A DNA stretch of 50,247 bases from Nocardia rosealba (GTDB taxonomy: Bacteria; Actinomycetota; Actinomycetes; Mycobacteriales; Mycobacteriaceae). The position numbers were made by a program, and so were the translations under genes. Every line of letters begins with the position of its first letter. Within the stretch, counting starts at the first letter, position 1. The notes under the pieces are model-generated. The model was not told where the DNA came from. It searched no databases and saw only the letters and a list, made by a program, of their open reading frames with translations. The DNA is taken from assembly GCF_020216065.1 (NCBI RefSeq), contig NZ_JAIWNA010000012.1, forward strand, positions 1-50,247, given 5' to 3'. Positions 31,798-40,794 of the stretch are shown here, piece by piece.

Positions 31798-34764
31798 GTG
31801 GGAACGGTGAATATCAGTCCAAAAGGTGTGGTCGGGTCGGTGCAGCGATTGCTGGCTACCGCGCAGAACGGGCTGGAGGTGATCCGCTTCGGCGGACTGG
31901 CGCACGACGTCGAGTCCTCGCCCTTCGAGGTCGTCGAACGCAGGCGCATGTACCGCCTGCGGCACTACTTCCCGGATGACACGACGCCGGGCCGTCCGGT
32001 GGCGCTGCTGGTTCCGCCGCTCATGGTGAACGCCGACATCTGGGACGTGAACGCGGCGGGTGGTGCCGTCGGGATTCTGAACGCGGGCGGAATCGACTGC
32101 TGGGTCATCGATTTCGGTTCCCCCGCCACCGAGGAGGGCGGCTGGGAACGCGACCTGGCCGATCACGTGCTGGCCGTGAACTCCGCCATCGACACCGTGT
32201 GCGAGGCCACCGGCGCGCAGGTACACCTCATGGGCTATTCCCAGGGCGGCATGTTCGCCTACCAGACCACCGCCTACCGCTACGGCAAGGGCGTCGCCTC
32301 CATCGTCACCTTCGGCAGCCCCGTCGACATCGTGGCGGGCATGCCGTTCGGCCTGCCCTACGGCCTGGTGTCGGAGGTGGCCGACTTCCTGGCCGACCAC
32401 GTGATGCACCGGCTGCCGATCACCGAATCGATGGTGCGCTTCGGCTTCCAGATGCTCGACCCGGTGAAGACGGCCAAGTCGCGCATCGACTTCCTGCTGC
32501 AGCTGCACGACCGGGAGGCGCTGCTGCCCAAGGAACGTCAGCGCCGCTTCCTCAACAGCGACGGCTGGGTCGGATACGCGGGGCCCGCGGTCGCCGACCT
32601 GCTCAAGCAGTTCGTCGCGCACAACCGGATGATGCTCGGCGGCTTCGTGATTCGCGATCATCCCGTGTCGCTCGCGGAGCTGAAGTGCCCCATCCTCGCC
32701 TTCGTCGGCGAGGTCGACGACATCGGCCAGCCTGCCGCCGTCCGCGGCATCGTGCGCGCGGCGCCGCACGCGGAGGTGTACGAGGCCAGCCTCGTCGCGG
32801 GTCATTTCGGCCTGGTCGCCGGTTCGACCGCCACCAACCACACCTGGCCGATGGTGCGCGACTGGATCGCCTGGATGGACGGCCACGGTCCGCTGCCCGA
32901 GACCATCGCCCCCATGCAGGAACACGTGCCGGGCAACGCCCCGCGTACGGCGGCCACCCGCATGGTGCACACCGCCGCCAGCCTCGCCGAGGCGGGCGCC
33001 GGGGTCGGCAAGGCGCTGGAAGGCGTCGCGGGCAGCACGATCCGCGGCTCCATCGAGATGGCGGGCGAGGCGGCGCGCGCACTGCCGCGCCTGACCCGCC
33101 TGGGCATGATCCAGCCGCACACCCGCATCTCCCTCGGCAAACTGCTCAGCGAACACGCCAGGCGTGCGCCCCAGAAGGACCTGGTCCTGTTCGACGACCG
33201 CGTGCACACCAATGCCGCCGTCGAGCAGCGGGTCGACAATGTGGTGCGCGGCCTGATCTCGGTCGGTATCCGGCCCGCCATGCGGGTGGGCATCGTGATG
33301 GAGACCCGTCCGAGCGCGCTGGCCTCGGTGGCCGCGCTCTCGCGGCTCGGTGCCGTCGCCGTGCTGCTCGCCCCCGGCGCCGAACTCGATCGGGCCATCG
33401 AACTCACCGGCGTGAAGACGCTCGTCACCGACCCGGAGAACCTGCGCGCCGCCGCCGGGACGAACGCCCGGGTGCTCGTGCTCGGTGGCGGAGACCAGCG
33501 CCGGCTCGCCGTGCCGACGAGCGACCGGGTGATCGACCTCGAACAGATCGACCCCGACACGGTTCGTGTCCCCGCGTGGTACCGGCCCAACCCCGGCCTC
33601 GCCCGCGAACTGGCCTTCGTGCTGGTGCTCGGCACCGGCGATCGCCTCGAGGCGAAGTACATCACCAACCACCGCTGGGCCCTGTCCGCCTTCGGCACCG
33701 CGAGCGCCGCGGACCTGGACCGTCGCGACACCGTGTACTGCCTTGCACCACTGCATCATTCGTCCGGGCTGCTGGTGAGTCTCGGTGGCGCTATCGCAGG
33801 CGGCAGCCGCATCGCGCTGGCCAGGCCGATGGACATGGATCCGGGCCGGTTCGCCGAGGAGGTGCACCGCTACGGCGTCACCGTCGTCACCTACACCTGG
33901 ACCATGCTGCGCGATCTGCTCGACGCGCAGGTCTTCCCGGCCGGGTACAACCATCCGATCCGGTTGTTCATCGGCTCCGGTATGCCGAAGGGGCTGTGGC
34001 GAAGGACCATCGAGCAATTCCCGCCGGCGCGGGTGCTCGAGTTCTACGCCTCCATCGACGGTGACGTGGTGCTCGCCAATGTCACCGGCGCCAAGATCGG
34101 CGCCAAGGGCAGGCCGGTTCCCGGCACCGCGACGGTGGAACTGGTGGCCTACGACCCGGTCAGCGAGCAGATCCTCGTCGGCGACGACGGTTTCGCCCGG
34201 CGCTGCGCCGACAACGAGCCCGGCCTGCTGCTCGGCAAGGCCGTCGACGGCGGCGACATCTCCGATGGCGGGCTGCGCGGGGTGTTCCGCGCGGGCGATG
34301 CCTGGTGGCCGACGGAGAATCTGTTCCGCCGTGACGGCGACGGCGACTACTGGCTCGTCGACCGCCGCGACACGGTGATCCGCACCGCCCGGGGCCCGGT
34401 GTTCACCCAGCCGATCGTCGACGTGCTCAACGACATCACCCCGGTCGACCTCGAGGTGGCCTTCGCCCTGCCGACCCCGTCGGGAACTCTGGCCGCGGCC
34501 GCGCTGAGCGTGCGCGACGGGTTCCGGATCGAACCGGGCGATGTCACCGAGGCGATGCGCGCGCTCGACCGCAGTCAGCGCCCCGACCTGGTCTATGTGG
34601 TCGAGGAGATCCCGCGCAGCACGAGCTTCCGGCCGTCGGCGTCGGCGGTCCAGGCGTTCGGATATCCGAAGGCCGGCCCCGGCACCTGGATCTACAACCG
34701 CGAGACCGACACCTACGAGGTGCTCACCGACGCGGCCGCGGCGGAACTGTTCGGCGGCAACTGA
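31798..34764 (+). CDS. Bifunctional lipase/long-chain acyl-CoA synthetase-like protein (Rv1683-type)
   Basis: A 988-residue two-domain protein. The N-terminal part (to about 370) is an alpha/beta hydrolase of the PHA-synthase type with the nucleophile elbow GYSQGG (Ser148), LVPPLMVNADIWDV and the C-terminal GHFGLVAGS (His). The rest resembles AMP-forming ligases, but the core motifs are degenerate: VLGTGDRLEAK stands where SGTTGxPKG is expected, and the final hinge Lys context is altered. The M. tuberculosis homologue is described as a lipase/acyl-CoA synthase linked to triacylglycerol use. GTG at 31798 is used; GTG 31807, preceded by GGTGGGA, is an alternative. Followed by a very strong terminator. 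Confidence 0.9.
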   Translation: MGTVNISPKGVVGSVQRLLATAQNGLEVIRFGGLAHDVESSPFEVVERRRMYRLRHYFPDDTTPGRPVALLVPPLMVNADIWDVNAAGGAVGILNAGGIDCWVIDFGSPATEEGGWERDLADHVLAVNSAIDTVCEATGAQVHLMGYSQGGMFAYQTTAYRYGKGVASIVTFGSPVDIVAGMPFGLPYGLVSEVADFLADHVMHRLPITESMVRFGFQMLDPVKTAKSRIDFLLQLHDREALLPKERQRRFLNSDGWVGYAGPAVADLLKQFVAHNRMMLGGFVIRDHPVSLAELKCPILAFVGEVDDIGQPAAVRGIVRAAPHAEVYEASLVAGHFGLVAGSTATNHTWPMVRDWIAWMDGHGPLPETIAPMQEHVPGNAPRTAATRMVHTAASLAEAGAGVGKALEGVAGSTIRGSIEMAGEAARALPRLTRLGMIQPHTRISLGKLLSEHARRAPQKDLVLFDDRVHTNAAVEQRVDNVVRGLISVGIRPAMRVGIVMETRPSALASVAALSRLGAVAVLLAPGAELDRAIELTGVKTLVTDPENLRAAAGTNARVLVLGGGDQRRLAVPTSDRVIDLEQIDPDTVRVPAWYRPNPGLARELAFVLVLGTGDRLEAKYITNHRWALSAFGTASAADLDRRDTVYCLAPLHHSSGLLVSLGGAIAGGSRIALARPMDMDPGRFAEEVHRYGVTVVTYTWTMLRDLLDAQVFPAGYNHPIRLFIGSGMPKGLWRRTIEQFPPARVLEFYASIDGDVVLANVTGAKIGAKGRPVPGTATVELVAYDPVSEQILVGDDGFARRCADNEPGLLLGKAVDGGDISDGGLRGVFRAGDAWWPTENLFRRDGDGDYWLVDRRDTVIRTARGPVFTQPIVDVLNDITPVDLEVAFALPTPSGTLAAAALSVRDGFRIEPGDVTEAMRALDRSQRPDLVYVVEEIPRSTSFRPSASAVQAFGYPKAGPGTWIYNRETDTYEVLTDAAAAELFGGN

Positions 34765-34770
34765 CACATC

Positions 34771-34813
34771 GACGACGAAGGCCGCCCGGCTGAACCGGGC
34801 GGCCTTCGTCGTC
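34771..34813. terminator. Strong bidirectional terminator
   Basis: A perfect 19-bp stem: GACGACGAAGGCCGCCCGG (34771-34789) against its complement (34795-34813), with a 5-nt CTGAA loop. It sits between the ends of two convergent genes (34764 plus strand, 34822 minus strand). There is no clear U-tract, as is common in actinobacteria. Confidence 0.9.
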
Positions 34814-34821
34814 TGCGAAAC

Positions 34822-35958
34822 CTAGACGCGGTACTCGGTGACCGCGTCGACGACGCGACCGAGCTGCGCCTCACTGAGCATCGGCCACAACGGCAACCGC
34901 ACGATGGTGGCCGAGAACTGCGCCGACCGCGTGCACGGCACCGGAGTGCGCCCGTACTTGAGCCCCGCCGGGCTCGAATCGAGCGGAATGTAGTGGAACG
35001 GGGCGACGATGCCGCGCTCGGCGAGGTGCGCGATGATCCCGTCGCGGCTGTCCTCGGTCGGCATCCGCAGGTAGAACAGGTGCGCGGTGTGGCCACGGTC
35101 GGTGGGCACCGTCATCGGGCGCACGTCGTTGGCGGCGGCCCAGTCGGGCAGCGCGGCCGCGTAGGTGTCCCACACCCGGTGACGAGCGGCCTGGATGGTG
35201 TCGAACTCGGCCAGCTGTGCGTCGAGGACCGCCGCATTGAGTTCGCTGGGCAGGTAGCTGGAACCGATGTCCTGCCAGGAGTACTTGTCGACTTGCCCGC
35301 GCAGGAAACGGGCCCGGTCGGTGCCTTTCTCGCGCATGATCTCGGCGCGACCCATCAGGATCTCGTCCGACAGCAGCAGTGCGCCACCCTCACCGCAATG
35401 TACGTTCTTGGTGTCGTGGAAACTCTGGGTGCCCACCGTGCCGATGGTGCCGAGTTGCCTGCCGCGCCAGGTGCCGCCGAGGCCGTGCGCGTTGTCCTCG
35501 ATGATCGCCACACCGTGCTGCGCGGCCAGTGCCAGCAGCGGTTCCATGTCGGCGGCGACACCGCCGTAGTGCATCACCACGATCGCCTTGGTGCGCTCGG
35601 TGATCGCCTCGGCTGCCGCGGCGGGGTCGATATTGCCGGTCGCGTCGTCGATATCGACGAACACACAGGTCGACCCGCGCAGCGCCATCGCGGTGGCGGC
35701 CGAGGTGAACGCGAAACTCGGCACGATCACTTCGTCGTCGGGGCCGAGTTCGAGCAGCAGCGCGCCGAGCTCGAGCGCGTGCGTGCAGGAGGTGGTGAGC
35801 AGCGCGTGCTCGGCGCCGGTGATGGCCTTGATCTTGGCCGTCGCCGACTTGGTGAACTGACCGTCGCCGTGGCTGTGATCGGAATCCAGGACGGCCGACA
35901 GGTTGGCGCGCTCGGCGGCGGCACGGAACGGCCTGCTGAAGATGATGCGGTCGTTCAC
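34822..35958 (-). CDS. DegT/DnrJ/EryC1 sugar aminotransferase (WecE/RffA-like)
   Basis: A 378-residue PLP aminotransferase. It resembles dTDP-4-amino-4,6-dideoxygalactose transaminase: TTSCTHALELGALLL, PSFAFTSAATAMAL, EDNAHGLGGTW, and the PLP lysine Lys184 in SFHDTKNVHCGEGGAL. It should aminate C4 of a nucleotide-linked 4-keto-6-deoxysugar. The GTG start at 35958 overlaps the GT2 stop codon (GTGA), so the two are coupled. An amino sugar for cell-envelope glycans is the likely product; the exact sugar is not determined. Confidence 0.9.
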   Translation of the reverse strand: MNDRIIFSRPFRAAAERANLSAVLDSDHSHGDGQFTKSATAKIKAITGAEHALLTTSCTHALELGALLLELGPDDEVIVPSFAFTSAATAMALRGSTCVFVDIDDATGNIDPAAAAEAITERTKAIVVMHYGGVAADMEPLLALAAQHGVAIIEDNAHGLGGTWRGRQLGTIGTVGTQSFHDTKNVHCGEGGALLLSDEILMGRAEIMREKGTDRARFLRGQVDKYSWQDIGSSYLPSELNAAVLDAQLAEFDTIQAARHRVWDTYAAALPDWAAANDVRPMTVPTDRGHTAHLFYLRMPTEDSRDGIIAHLAERGIVAPFHYIPLDSSPAGLKYGRTPVPCTRSAQFSATIVRLPLWPMLSEAQLGRVVDAVTEYRV

Positions 35959-37076
35959 TCGCGGAGGTCCTTGTCCGTCACGGCTGCCGGCACCGCGACG
36001 TCGACTCGATGGTTGGAGACCGGCGCGTGCATCGTATCCGGGCGCGGTGTCGGGGTCTGCACGGTCAGGTACAGCGGCTTACCGACCAGGATGTGCAGGG
36101 CCACACCGAGATACTCCGCGATCAGGCCGAGCGAGAACAGGGTGGCGCCCGAGCACAGCAGCAGTACGACGATGATCGACGCCCAGCCCTCGGGGTCGTG
36201 ATTGTCCTGGGTGAGCGCCTGCACCACGATGAACGCGGCCATCGCGACACCGGCGAGCGCCAGGCTCACACCGAGCATGCTCACCAGGCGCAGGCCGCGA
36301 GTTCCGCTGCACAGCACCATCTTCCAGAACAGCGAGAACAGGCGACGGTAGTTGTAGCCGGACTCGTCGCGCCCCTCGGCGCGCAACACCACCGGCACCG
36401 AGACCGTATTGCCGACAACCCAGGTGAGCGCCACGTCCAGGTAGACGCCGTTGGCGGCGACCTCGGCCAGCTGACGGCCGATATCGCCGCGGATCAGCCG
36501 GAAGCTCTCGAACCGGGTGGAATCAGGGAAAGCGAACACGGTGGCCAGCACGATCTTCGCGCCGCGTGAGGTGAGGTTGCGCAGGAAGCCGTGCGGGCGG
36601 GTGTTGGACGGCTTGGAGTAGACGAGATCCGCGCGCGAGGCCAGTGCCGCGTCGAGGAAGTCGGCGATGAAGGCCGGGTCGTGCTGGCCGTCCTCGTCCA
36701 TCGTGACGATCCAGTCGCCGCGCGCTGCCGCCATGCCCGCGATGGTCGCCGCGTCCTGACCGAAGTTGCGGCTCAACCACACCGCGCGCACCTGCGGGTA
36801 GGAGCCCTCCATTTCCTGCAGCACCACATCGGAGCGATCCGGCCCGTTGTCGTGGACGAGGATGATCTCTTCCACCGCGAACCGCGCACCCGATGGGGTC
36901 GTGCTCGGCCCGGTGAGCCCGTCCAATTCGGCGACCAGCGCGGCGATCGTGTCCTCGCCCCGGTAGACGGGGACGACCACCGACACCGAATGCACCGGAT
37001 GCGAACCGTTGCGCTCGGCGGCGCCCGCGCGTGGCACAGCGCCGGACCGGGACGAATGTGCGGTGGGAAGCGGCAT
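35955..37076 (-). CDS. Family 2 glycosyltransferase, polyprenyl-phosphate sugar type (GtrB/ArnC-like)
   Basis: A 373-residue membrane-bound GT2. The GT-A domain starts VSVVVPVYRGEDTIAALVAEL and has TMDEDGQHDPAF (the DxD-type metal site). Two membrane helices follow near the C-terminus (MLGVSLALAGVAMAAFIVVQ and IVVLLLCSGATLFSLGLIA), as in GtrB, DPMS-like and PpgS proteins that load a sugar onto polyprenyl phosphate. ATG 37076 (MPLPTA) gives the family-like N-terminus. Divergent from the membrane protein and GtrA genes, which would supply the transferase and flippase of the same system. Confidence 0.88.
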   Translation of the reverse strand: MPLPTAHSSRSGAVPRAGAAERNGSHPVHSVSVVVPVYRGEDTIAALVAELDGLTGPSTTPSGARFAVEEIILVHDNGPDRSDVVLQEMEGSYPQVRAVWLSRNFGQDAATIAGMAAARGDWIVTMDEDGQHDPAFIADFLDAALASRADLVYSKPSNTRPHGFLRNLTSRGAKIVLATVFAFPDSTRFESFRLIRGDIGRQLAEVAANGVYLDVALTWVVGNTVSVPVVLRAEGRDESGYNYRRLFSLFWKMVLCSGTRGLRLVSMLGVSLALAGVAMAAFIVVQALTQDNHDPEGWASIIVVLLLCSGATLFSLGLIAEYLGVALHILVGKPLYLTVQTPTPRPDTMHAPVSNHRVDVAVPAAVTDKDLRE

Positions 37077-37200
37077 GGGTCGACTTTCGGTGTCTTGGCA
37101 GGCGAGGGGTGTGGGCACTCTAACACCGCACGGTGACGGGTCGGCGGTGCCGGATCGGGCTGTGCGAGGAGCTGTCACGCGGGGATGCCTGTAGGGTCTG

Positions 37201-39441
37201 GTGCTCGTGGTGGAAAGTAGAAACCCGTCCCGACGTTCGGTCTACATCTGGGGCTTGATCACCGCCCTCGGCGTGATCGCGGGCTATGGCGCGGTGCTAC
37301 TCGCCAACGTCCGGCACTTCTACACCGACGACACCGAATCGCAGTACGTGCCGCTGTGGGTGATGCTCGGCAACCGGCTGCGCGACGGCGATCTGCCGGT
37401 GATGGTCCCCGAGCACTGGATGGCGGGCAACTACGCCATCGAAGAAGCGGGCCTGCTGAATCCGCCGCAGCTGCTGATCGATCTGATCGCGCCCTCGGTG
37501 GACAACCTCGTGCTCTACGCGACCGTGGTGAAGCTGATCTTCGCGATCATCCTCGGGCTCGGCGTCTACCGGATCTGCCTGGCCTACGGCTCGCGCGTGC
37601 AGTGGGCGGCGCTGGCCGGTGTGTCGATCCCGTTCACGGGCTGGCTGCTGTTCTTCGACGAGGCCAGCTGGATGACGGCGTTCACCGGCACCGCCTGGAT
37701 GGTGCACGCGTGGGCTTCGGGTGTGCGCTACGCGCGCGGAAACAGCGGCCCGATTCCCGTTTTCGTGTATCTGTACCTGGCGATTTCGGTGCAGTACATC
37801 TTCCCGGCGGTCGAGGCCGGGCTGATGATCGGCGCGGTCGCCATCGGCGAACTCGTCTACCAGCGGACCTGGCGGCCGACGCTGCGGCTGCTGTTCGTCT
37901 CCGGCCTCGCCGCGCTGGCCGGGCTGGCCACCTACCTGCCGAGCATGCTGTCGGCGAAGGTCACCTGGCGCGGAACCGCCCAGATCAACAACGACCAGTT
38001 CCTCACCGTGCCGTGGTCGGAGTCGCTGAACGCGAGCCTGCCCACCACGCTGCCCGCGTTCACCTCCTGGTGGGGCTACGTGCAGCCGATGCCGGTGGTC
38101 TACATCGCCTGGTTCCTCGTTCCGGCACTGGCGTTCGTGGACTGGAACCGGGCGCGCGGTGCGTGGCGCGAGCTCACCGGCATCGCCGTGTTCGCGATCG
38201 CCGCACTGATGTGGACCGCGGGTCCAGGCACCATCGGCCCGCTGCGCTGGCCGGCCCGGGTGCTGCCGATGGTCGCGCTCGGTCTGTTGCTGCTGGTCTG
38301 TGTGCTGCTCGGCCGGTTCGCGACCTTCAAGGACTGGCGGGCGCGAGGCATCGCGGCGGCTGTGCTGATCGGACTGCTGTGGGTGCGGTCGTTCTCGGCC
38401 GACCCGCACAACTGGATCGCCCACGTCATCGCCGCGCTCGCGCTCGCGGCGCTCGGTGCGGCCGTGGTGTGGCTGGCGGTGCAGAAGAGCACGACCGCCG
38501 CGGTCGCCCTCGCGATCATCGCGGTGTTCCCCATCGCCTACATCCAGGTCGAACGCGCCCAGCCGACACCCATGAGCTGGAACCTGCCGAGCGACCGGGC
38601 CGCCGCCCGCGCCGCGTTCCCCGAATTCGCGGGCACCACGCTGCAACTCGGTGACCGTGCCCTGATCCCGCCGGGGGAGCGCTCCCTCGACGGCGCCTAC
38701 GGTTCGCTGGTGTTCGGCAACTACGCCAAGGACATCGAACGCACCTACGTCAGCGGCTACACCCCGAACGGGCACTATTGGTTCGGCGACATGCTCTGCA
38801 TGCGCTGGGACACCAGCGTCTGCCCCGACGCCTACCGGCGCGCGTTCGCCGTCGAGCCGTCGACGGGCAAGACCGTGGTCGACCTGATGAACATCGACCG
38901 GGTGGTCCTGCACCGCGCCCTCTACCCGGACGCCGCCGCCCAACCGGCCCCGACGGGCTGGAAGTGGGTCGACTACCCCGGCCACGAGAAGTACATCGCG
39001 GTGCTCGAACGCGAGGACGGCCTGATCTCCACCCGCAACGGCCGCATCTCGGCCGTCGAGAACGCGACCGCCGTCTCCACCTCCGAGAGCGACACCACCA
39101 GCAAGGTGCGGGTGAGCTCGGAAAACGGTGGGCGGGTGGTCTTCGCGCGGCTGGGCTGGCCGGGCTACCGGGTGAGTCTCGACGGCAAGGACATTCCGTT
39201 CAAGGTGGTCGCCAAGAGCTTCGTCGCCGTCGACATCCCCGCCGGAACAACCGATGCCGAACTCGAACTGACCTGGCGTCCGCCGGGCTGGAAGATCGGC
39301 GGCGCCGCGATCGGCCTCGGCCTGCTCGGGCTCGCGTTCTTCCAGTGGCTGTACGTGCGCGGCCGCAAGCCCGAACAGGAAGCGCCCGCCGCGGAAACCA
39401 TCCCCGACGGCGACGCCGAACTCGCGGACGCGCTGCGATGA
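37201..39441 (+). CDS. Large YfhO-like membrane protein, probable GT-C glycosyltransferase
   Basis: A 746-residue protein with about a dozen membrane helices, an acidic first outer loop (FYTDDTESQYVPLWVM) and DGDLPVMVPEHWMAGN, the pattern of YfhO/GT-C enzymes that use polyprenyl-phosphate sugars. A large extracytoplasmic region (about 470-690) ending in a beta-rich segment (RVVFARLGWPGYRVSLDGK) precedes a final helix near 705. It probably transfers the sugar supplied by the divergent GT2 to a wall glycan, teichoic-type polymer or protein. GTG at 37201 is used; in-frame GTG codons at 37207 and 37210 are alternatives. The stop overlaps the GtrA start. Confidence 0.8.
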   Translation: MLVVESRNPSRRSVYIWGLITALGVIAGYGAVLLANVRHFYTDDTESQYVPLWVMLGNRLRDGDLPVMVPEHWMAGNYAIEEAGLLNPPQLLIDLIAPSVDNLVLYATVVKLIFAIILGLGVYRICLAYGSRVQWAALAGVSIPFTGWLLFFDEASWMTAFTGTAWMVHAWASGVRYARGNSGPIPVFVYLYLAISVQYIFPAVEAGLMIGAVAIGELVYQRTWRPTLRLLFVSGLAALAGLATYLPSMLSAKVTWRGTAQINNDQFLTVPWSESLNASLPTTLPAFTSWWGYVQPMPVVYIAWFLVPALAFVDWNRARGAWRELTGIAVFAIAALMWTAGPGTIGPLRWPARVLPMVALGLLLLVCVLLGRFATFKDWRARGIAAAVLIGLLWVRSFSADPHNWIAHVIAALALAALGAAVVWLAVQKSTTAAVALAIIAVFPIAYIQVERAQPTPMSWNLPSDRAAARAAFPEFAGTTLQLGDRALIPPGERSLDGAYGSLVFGNYAKDIERTYVSGYTPNGHYWFGDMLCMRWDTSVCPDAYRRAFAVEPSTGKTVVDLMNIDRVVLHRALYPDAAAQPAPTGWKWVDYPGHEKYIAVLEREDGLISTRNGRISAVENATAVSTSESDTTSKVRVSSENGGRVVFARLGWPGYRVSLDGKDIPFKVVAKSFVAVDIPAGTTDAELELTWRPPGWKIGGAAIGLGLLGLAFFQWLYVRGRKPEQEAPAAETIPDGDAELADALR

Positions 39442-39881
39442 CCACCGAGGCGGTCCCCGCCGACGGCGTGCTCGCCACGCCGGGCCCACTGCTGCGGATC
39501 GTCAAGCGCCAGGAACTGGCGTTCGCGATCGTCGGCGGGTTCAACACGCTGCTCGGCATGGTGCTCGTCGTGTGCTGGCTGCAGGTACTCGGCGACGACC
39601 GCCCCGGCCTGTCCGTCGTCGCGGCGTACGCGGTGAGCACGGTGGTGGCGTTCGTCCTGCATCGGACCCTGGTATTCCGGGTCAGCGGCAGACTCCTGCG
39701 TGACTTCGTCGCCTTCTGTGGCGTGAACGCGGGCGGGCTCGTGCTGAACGTGGTGCTCGTGGAACTCGCGGTGAAGGCGTTCGGGTTTCCCGCCGAGCCG
39801 GCGTCGGTGGTGGTGATGGGTCTGGTCGCGGTGCTCAGCTTCTTCGGACACCGCTACATCTCGTTCCGGCGAGCGCGGTAG
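39438..39881 (+). CDS. GtrA-family membrane protein
   Basis: A 147-residue protein with four membrane helices. FAIVGGFNTLLGMVLVVCWL, TVVAFVLHRTLVFR and the C-terminal FFGHRYISFRRAR are typical of GtrA. Family members flip or help flip polyprenyl-phosphate-linked sugars across the membrane. The ATG overlaps the stop of the large membrane protein (ATGA). Together with the GT2 and the GT-C-like protein it makes a three-component Gtr-type system. Confidence 0.9.
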   Translation: MTTEAVPADGVLATPGPLLRIVKRQELAFAIVGGFNTLLGMVLVVCWLQVLGDDRPGLSVVAAYAVSTVVAFVLHRTLVFRVSGRLLRDFVAFCGVNAGGLVLNVVLVELAVKAFGFPAEPASVVVMGLVAVLSFFGHRYISFRRAR

Positions 39882-39890
39882 GTTAGGCAC

Positions 39891-40115
39891 ATGGCGCACG
39901 AATCCACCATCGACGCAACCCTGCTCGGCCTGCTGGCCTGCCCCCAGGACAAGGGCCCGCTGCAGCTGGTGCGCACCGAAGCCGGTGCCAGCGTGCTCTA
40001 CAACCCCCGCCTGCGCCGCGCCTACCCGATCGACAACGGCATCCCGGTGCTGCTGATCGACGAGGCTCGCGACGTCACCGACGCCGAACACGAATTCTTC
40101 CTCGCCGAATCCTGA
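39891..40115 (+). CDS. Trm112-family small protein (Rv1684-like)
   Basis: A 74-residue protein: LGLLACPQDKGPLQLV, then RAYPIDNGIPVLLIDEAR. The family activates partner methyltransferases in eukaryotes; in bacteria its partners are mostly unknown. Only one Cys of the usual zinc motif is present, as in many bacterial members. In M. tuberculosis the homologue directly follows the Rv1683 gene, whereas here a 5-kb sugar cassette separates them. It starts 9 bp after the gtrA stop and may be co-transcribed with it. Confidence 0.88.
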   Translation: MAHESTIDATLLGLLACPQDKGPLQLVRTEAGASVLYNPRLRRAYPIDNGIPVLLIDEARDVTDAEHEFFLAES

Positions 40116-40121
40116 GCCGGT

Positions 40122-40742
40122 TCAGTTCGGCCCAGCGGCCTCGATCCGGCCCGTCAGGTACCGCTGCATACTCGGCCCGACCGCCGCGACGACCGCGTCG
40201 AGCGGCATCGAGGCGAGCGGCTCCACACAGATCACTTTGCGCGCGACCAGGACGCCCATCATCTGGGCCGCCGCCAGTGACACACGGGCCTGACCGTCGT
40301 CGTCCGGTCGCGCGATTCGGACGCGCACCCGTTCCAGCACCACCTTCAGCAGGAATGTACGCGTCATGTCCGCGTCGCCGGTGAGCATGCTGCGCACCAT
40401 GGCGACGATGCCTGGCCCGGCGGGCGAGTCCCATATCCCCACCACCGCGCGCACGATCGCCGCACCGAGCTCGTCCAGCGGCGCCGAATCCACAATGGTG
40501 AGGGTGGCTTCCGGGTCGACCGGGAACTCGACGACGGCCGCGAACAACTGCTGCTTGGTGCCGAAATAGTGGTGCACGAGGGCGGGGTCGACCTGCGCGG
40601 CGGCGGCAACCGCGCGGATCGAGGTCTTGTCGAACCCGGCTTCGGCGAAGCGCGCACGGGCGGCGTCCAGGATCGCCGCCCGGGTGTCGACATTGCCCGG
40701 CCGTCGCCCCGACCGTGTGCCAGGCGATCTCTTCGCGCTCAT
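40122..40742 (-). CDS. TetR-family regulator (Rv1685c-like)
   Basis: A 206-residue TetR protein, with HTH at about 20-65 (ILDAARARFAEAGFDKTSIR, then AAQVDPALVHHYFGTKQQLF). The segment VHHYFGTKQQLF is the usual end of the HTH in this family. It is the third gene of an operon with an ABC ATPase and a permease, the same order as Rv1687c-Rv1686c-Rv1685c, and probably represses the operon through the inverted repeat at 42288-42323. Confidence 0.92.
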   Translation of the reverse strand: MSAKRSPGTRSGRRPGNVDTRAAILDAARARFAEAGFDKTSIRAVAAAAQVDPALVHHYFGTKQQLFAAVVEFPVDPEATLTIVDSAPLDELGAAIVRAVVGIWDSPAGPGIVAMVRSMLTGDADMTRTFLLKVVLERVRVRIARPDDDGQARVSLAAAQMMGVLVARKVICVEPLASMPLDAVVAAVGPSMQRYLTGRIEAAGPN

Positions 40743-40794
40743 TCCAGGACTCCTCCACCGACCGACACGCGGACCCGCTCCGCGCCGTGCTCCG

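Noticed and set aside
31747..34767. A 1,006-codon minus-strand frame opposite the lipase/synthetase gene
   Set aside because: Its composition (Gly, His, Arg, Asp runs) is typical of a shadow frame; the plus-strand protein has recognised domains over its full length.
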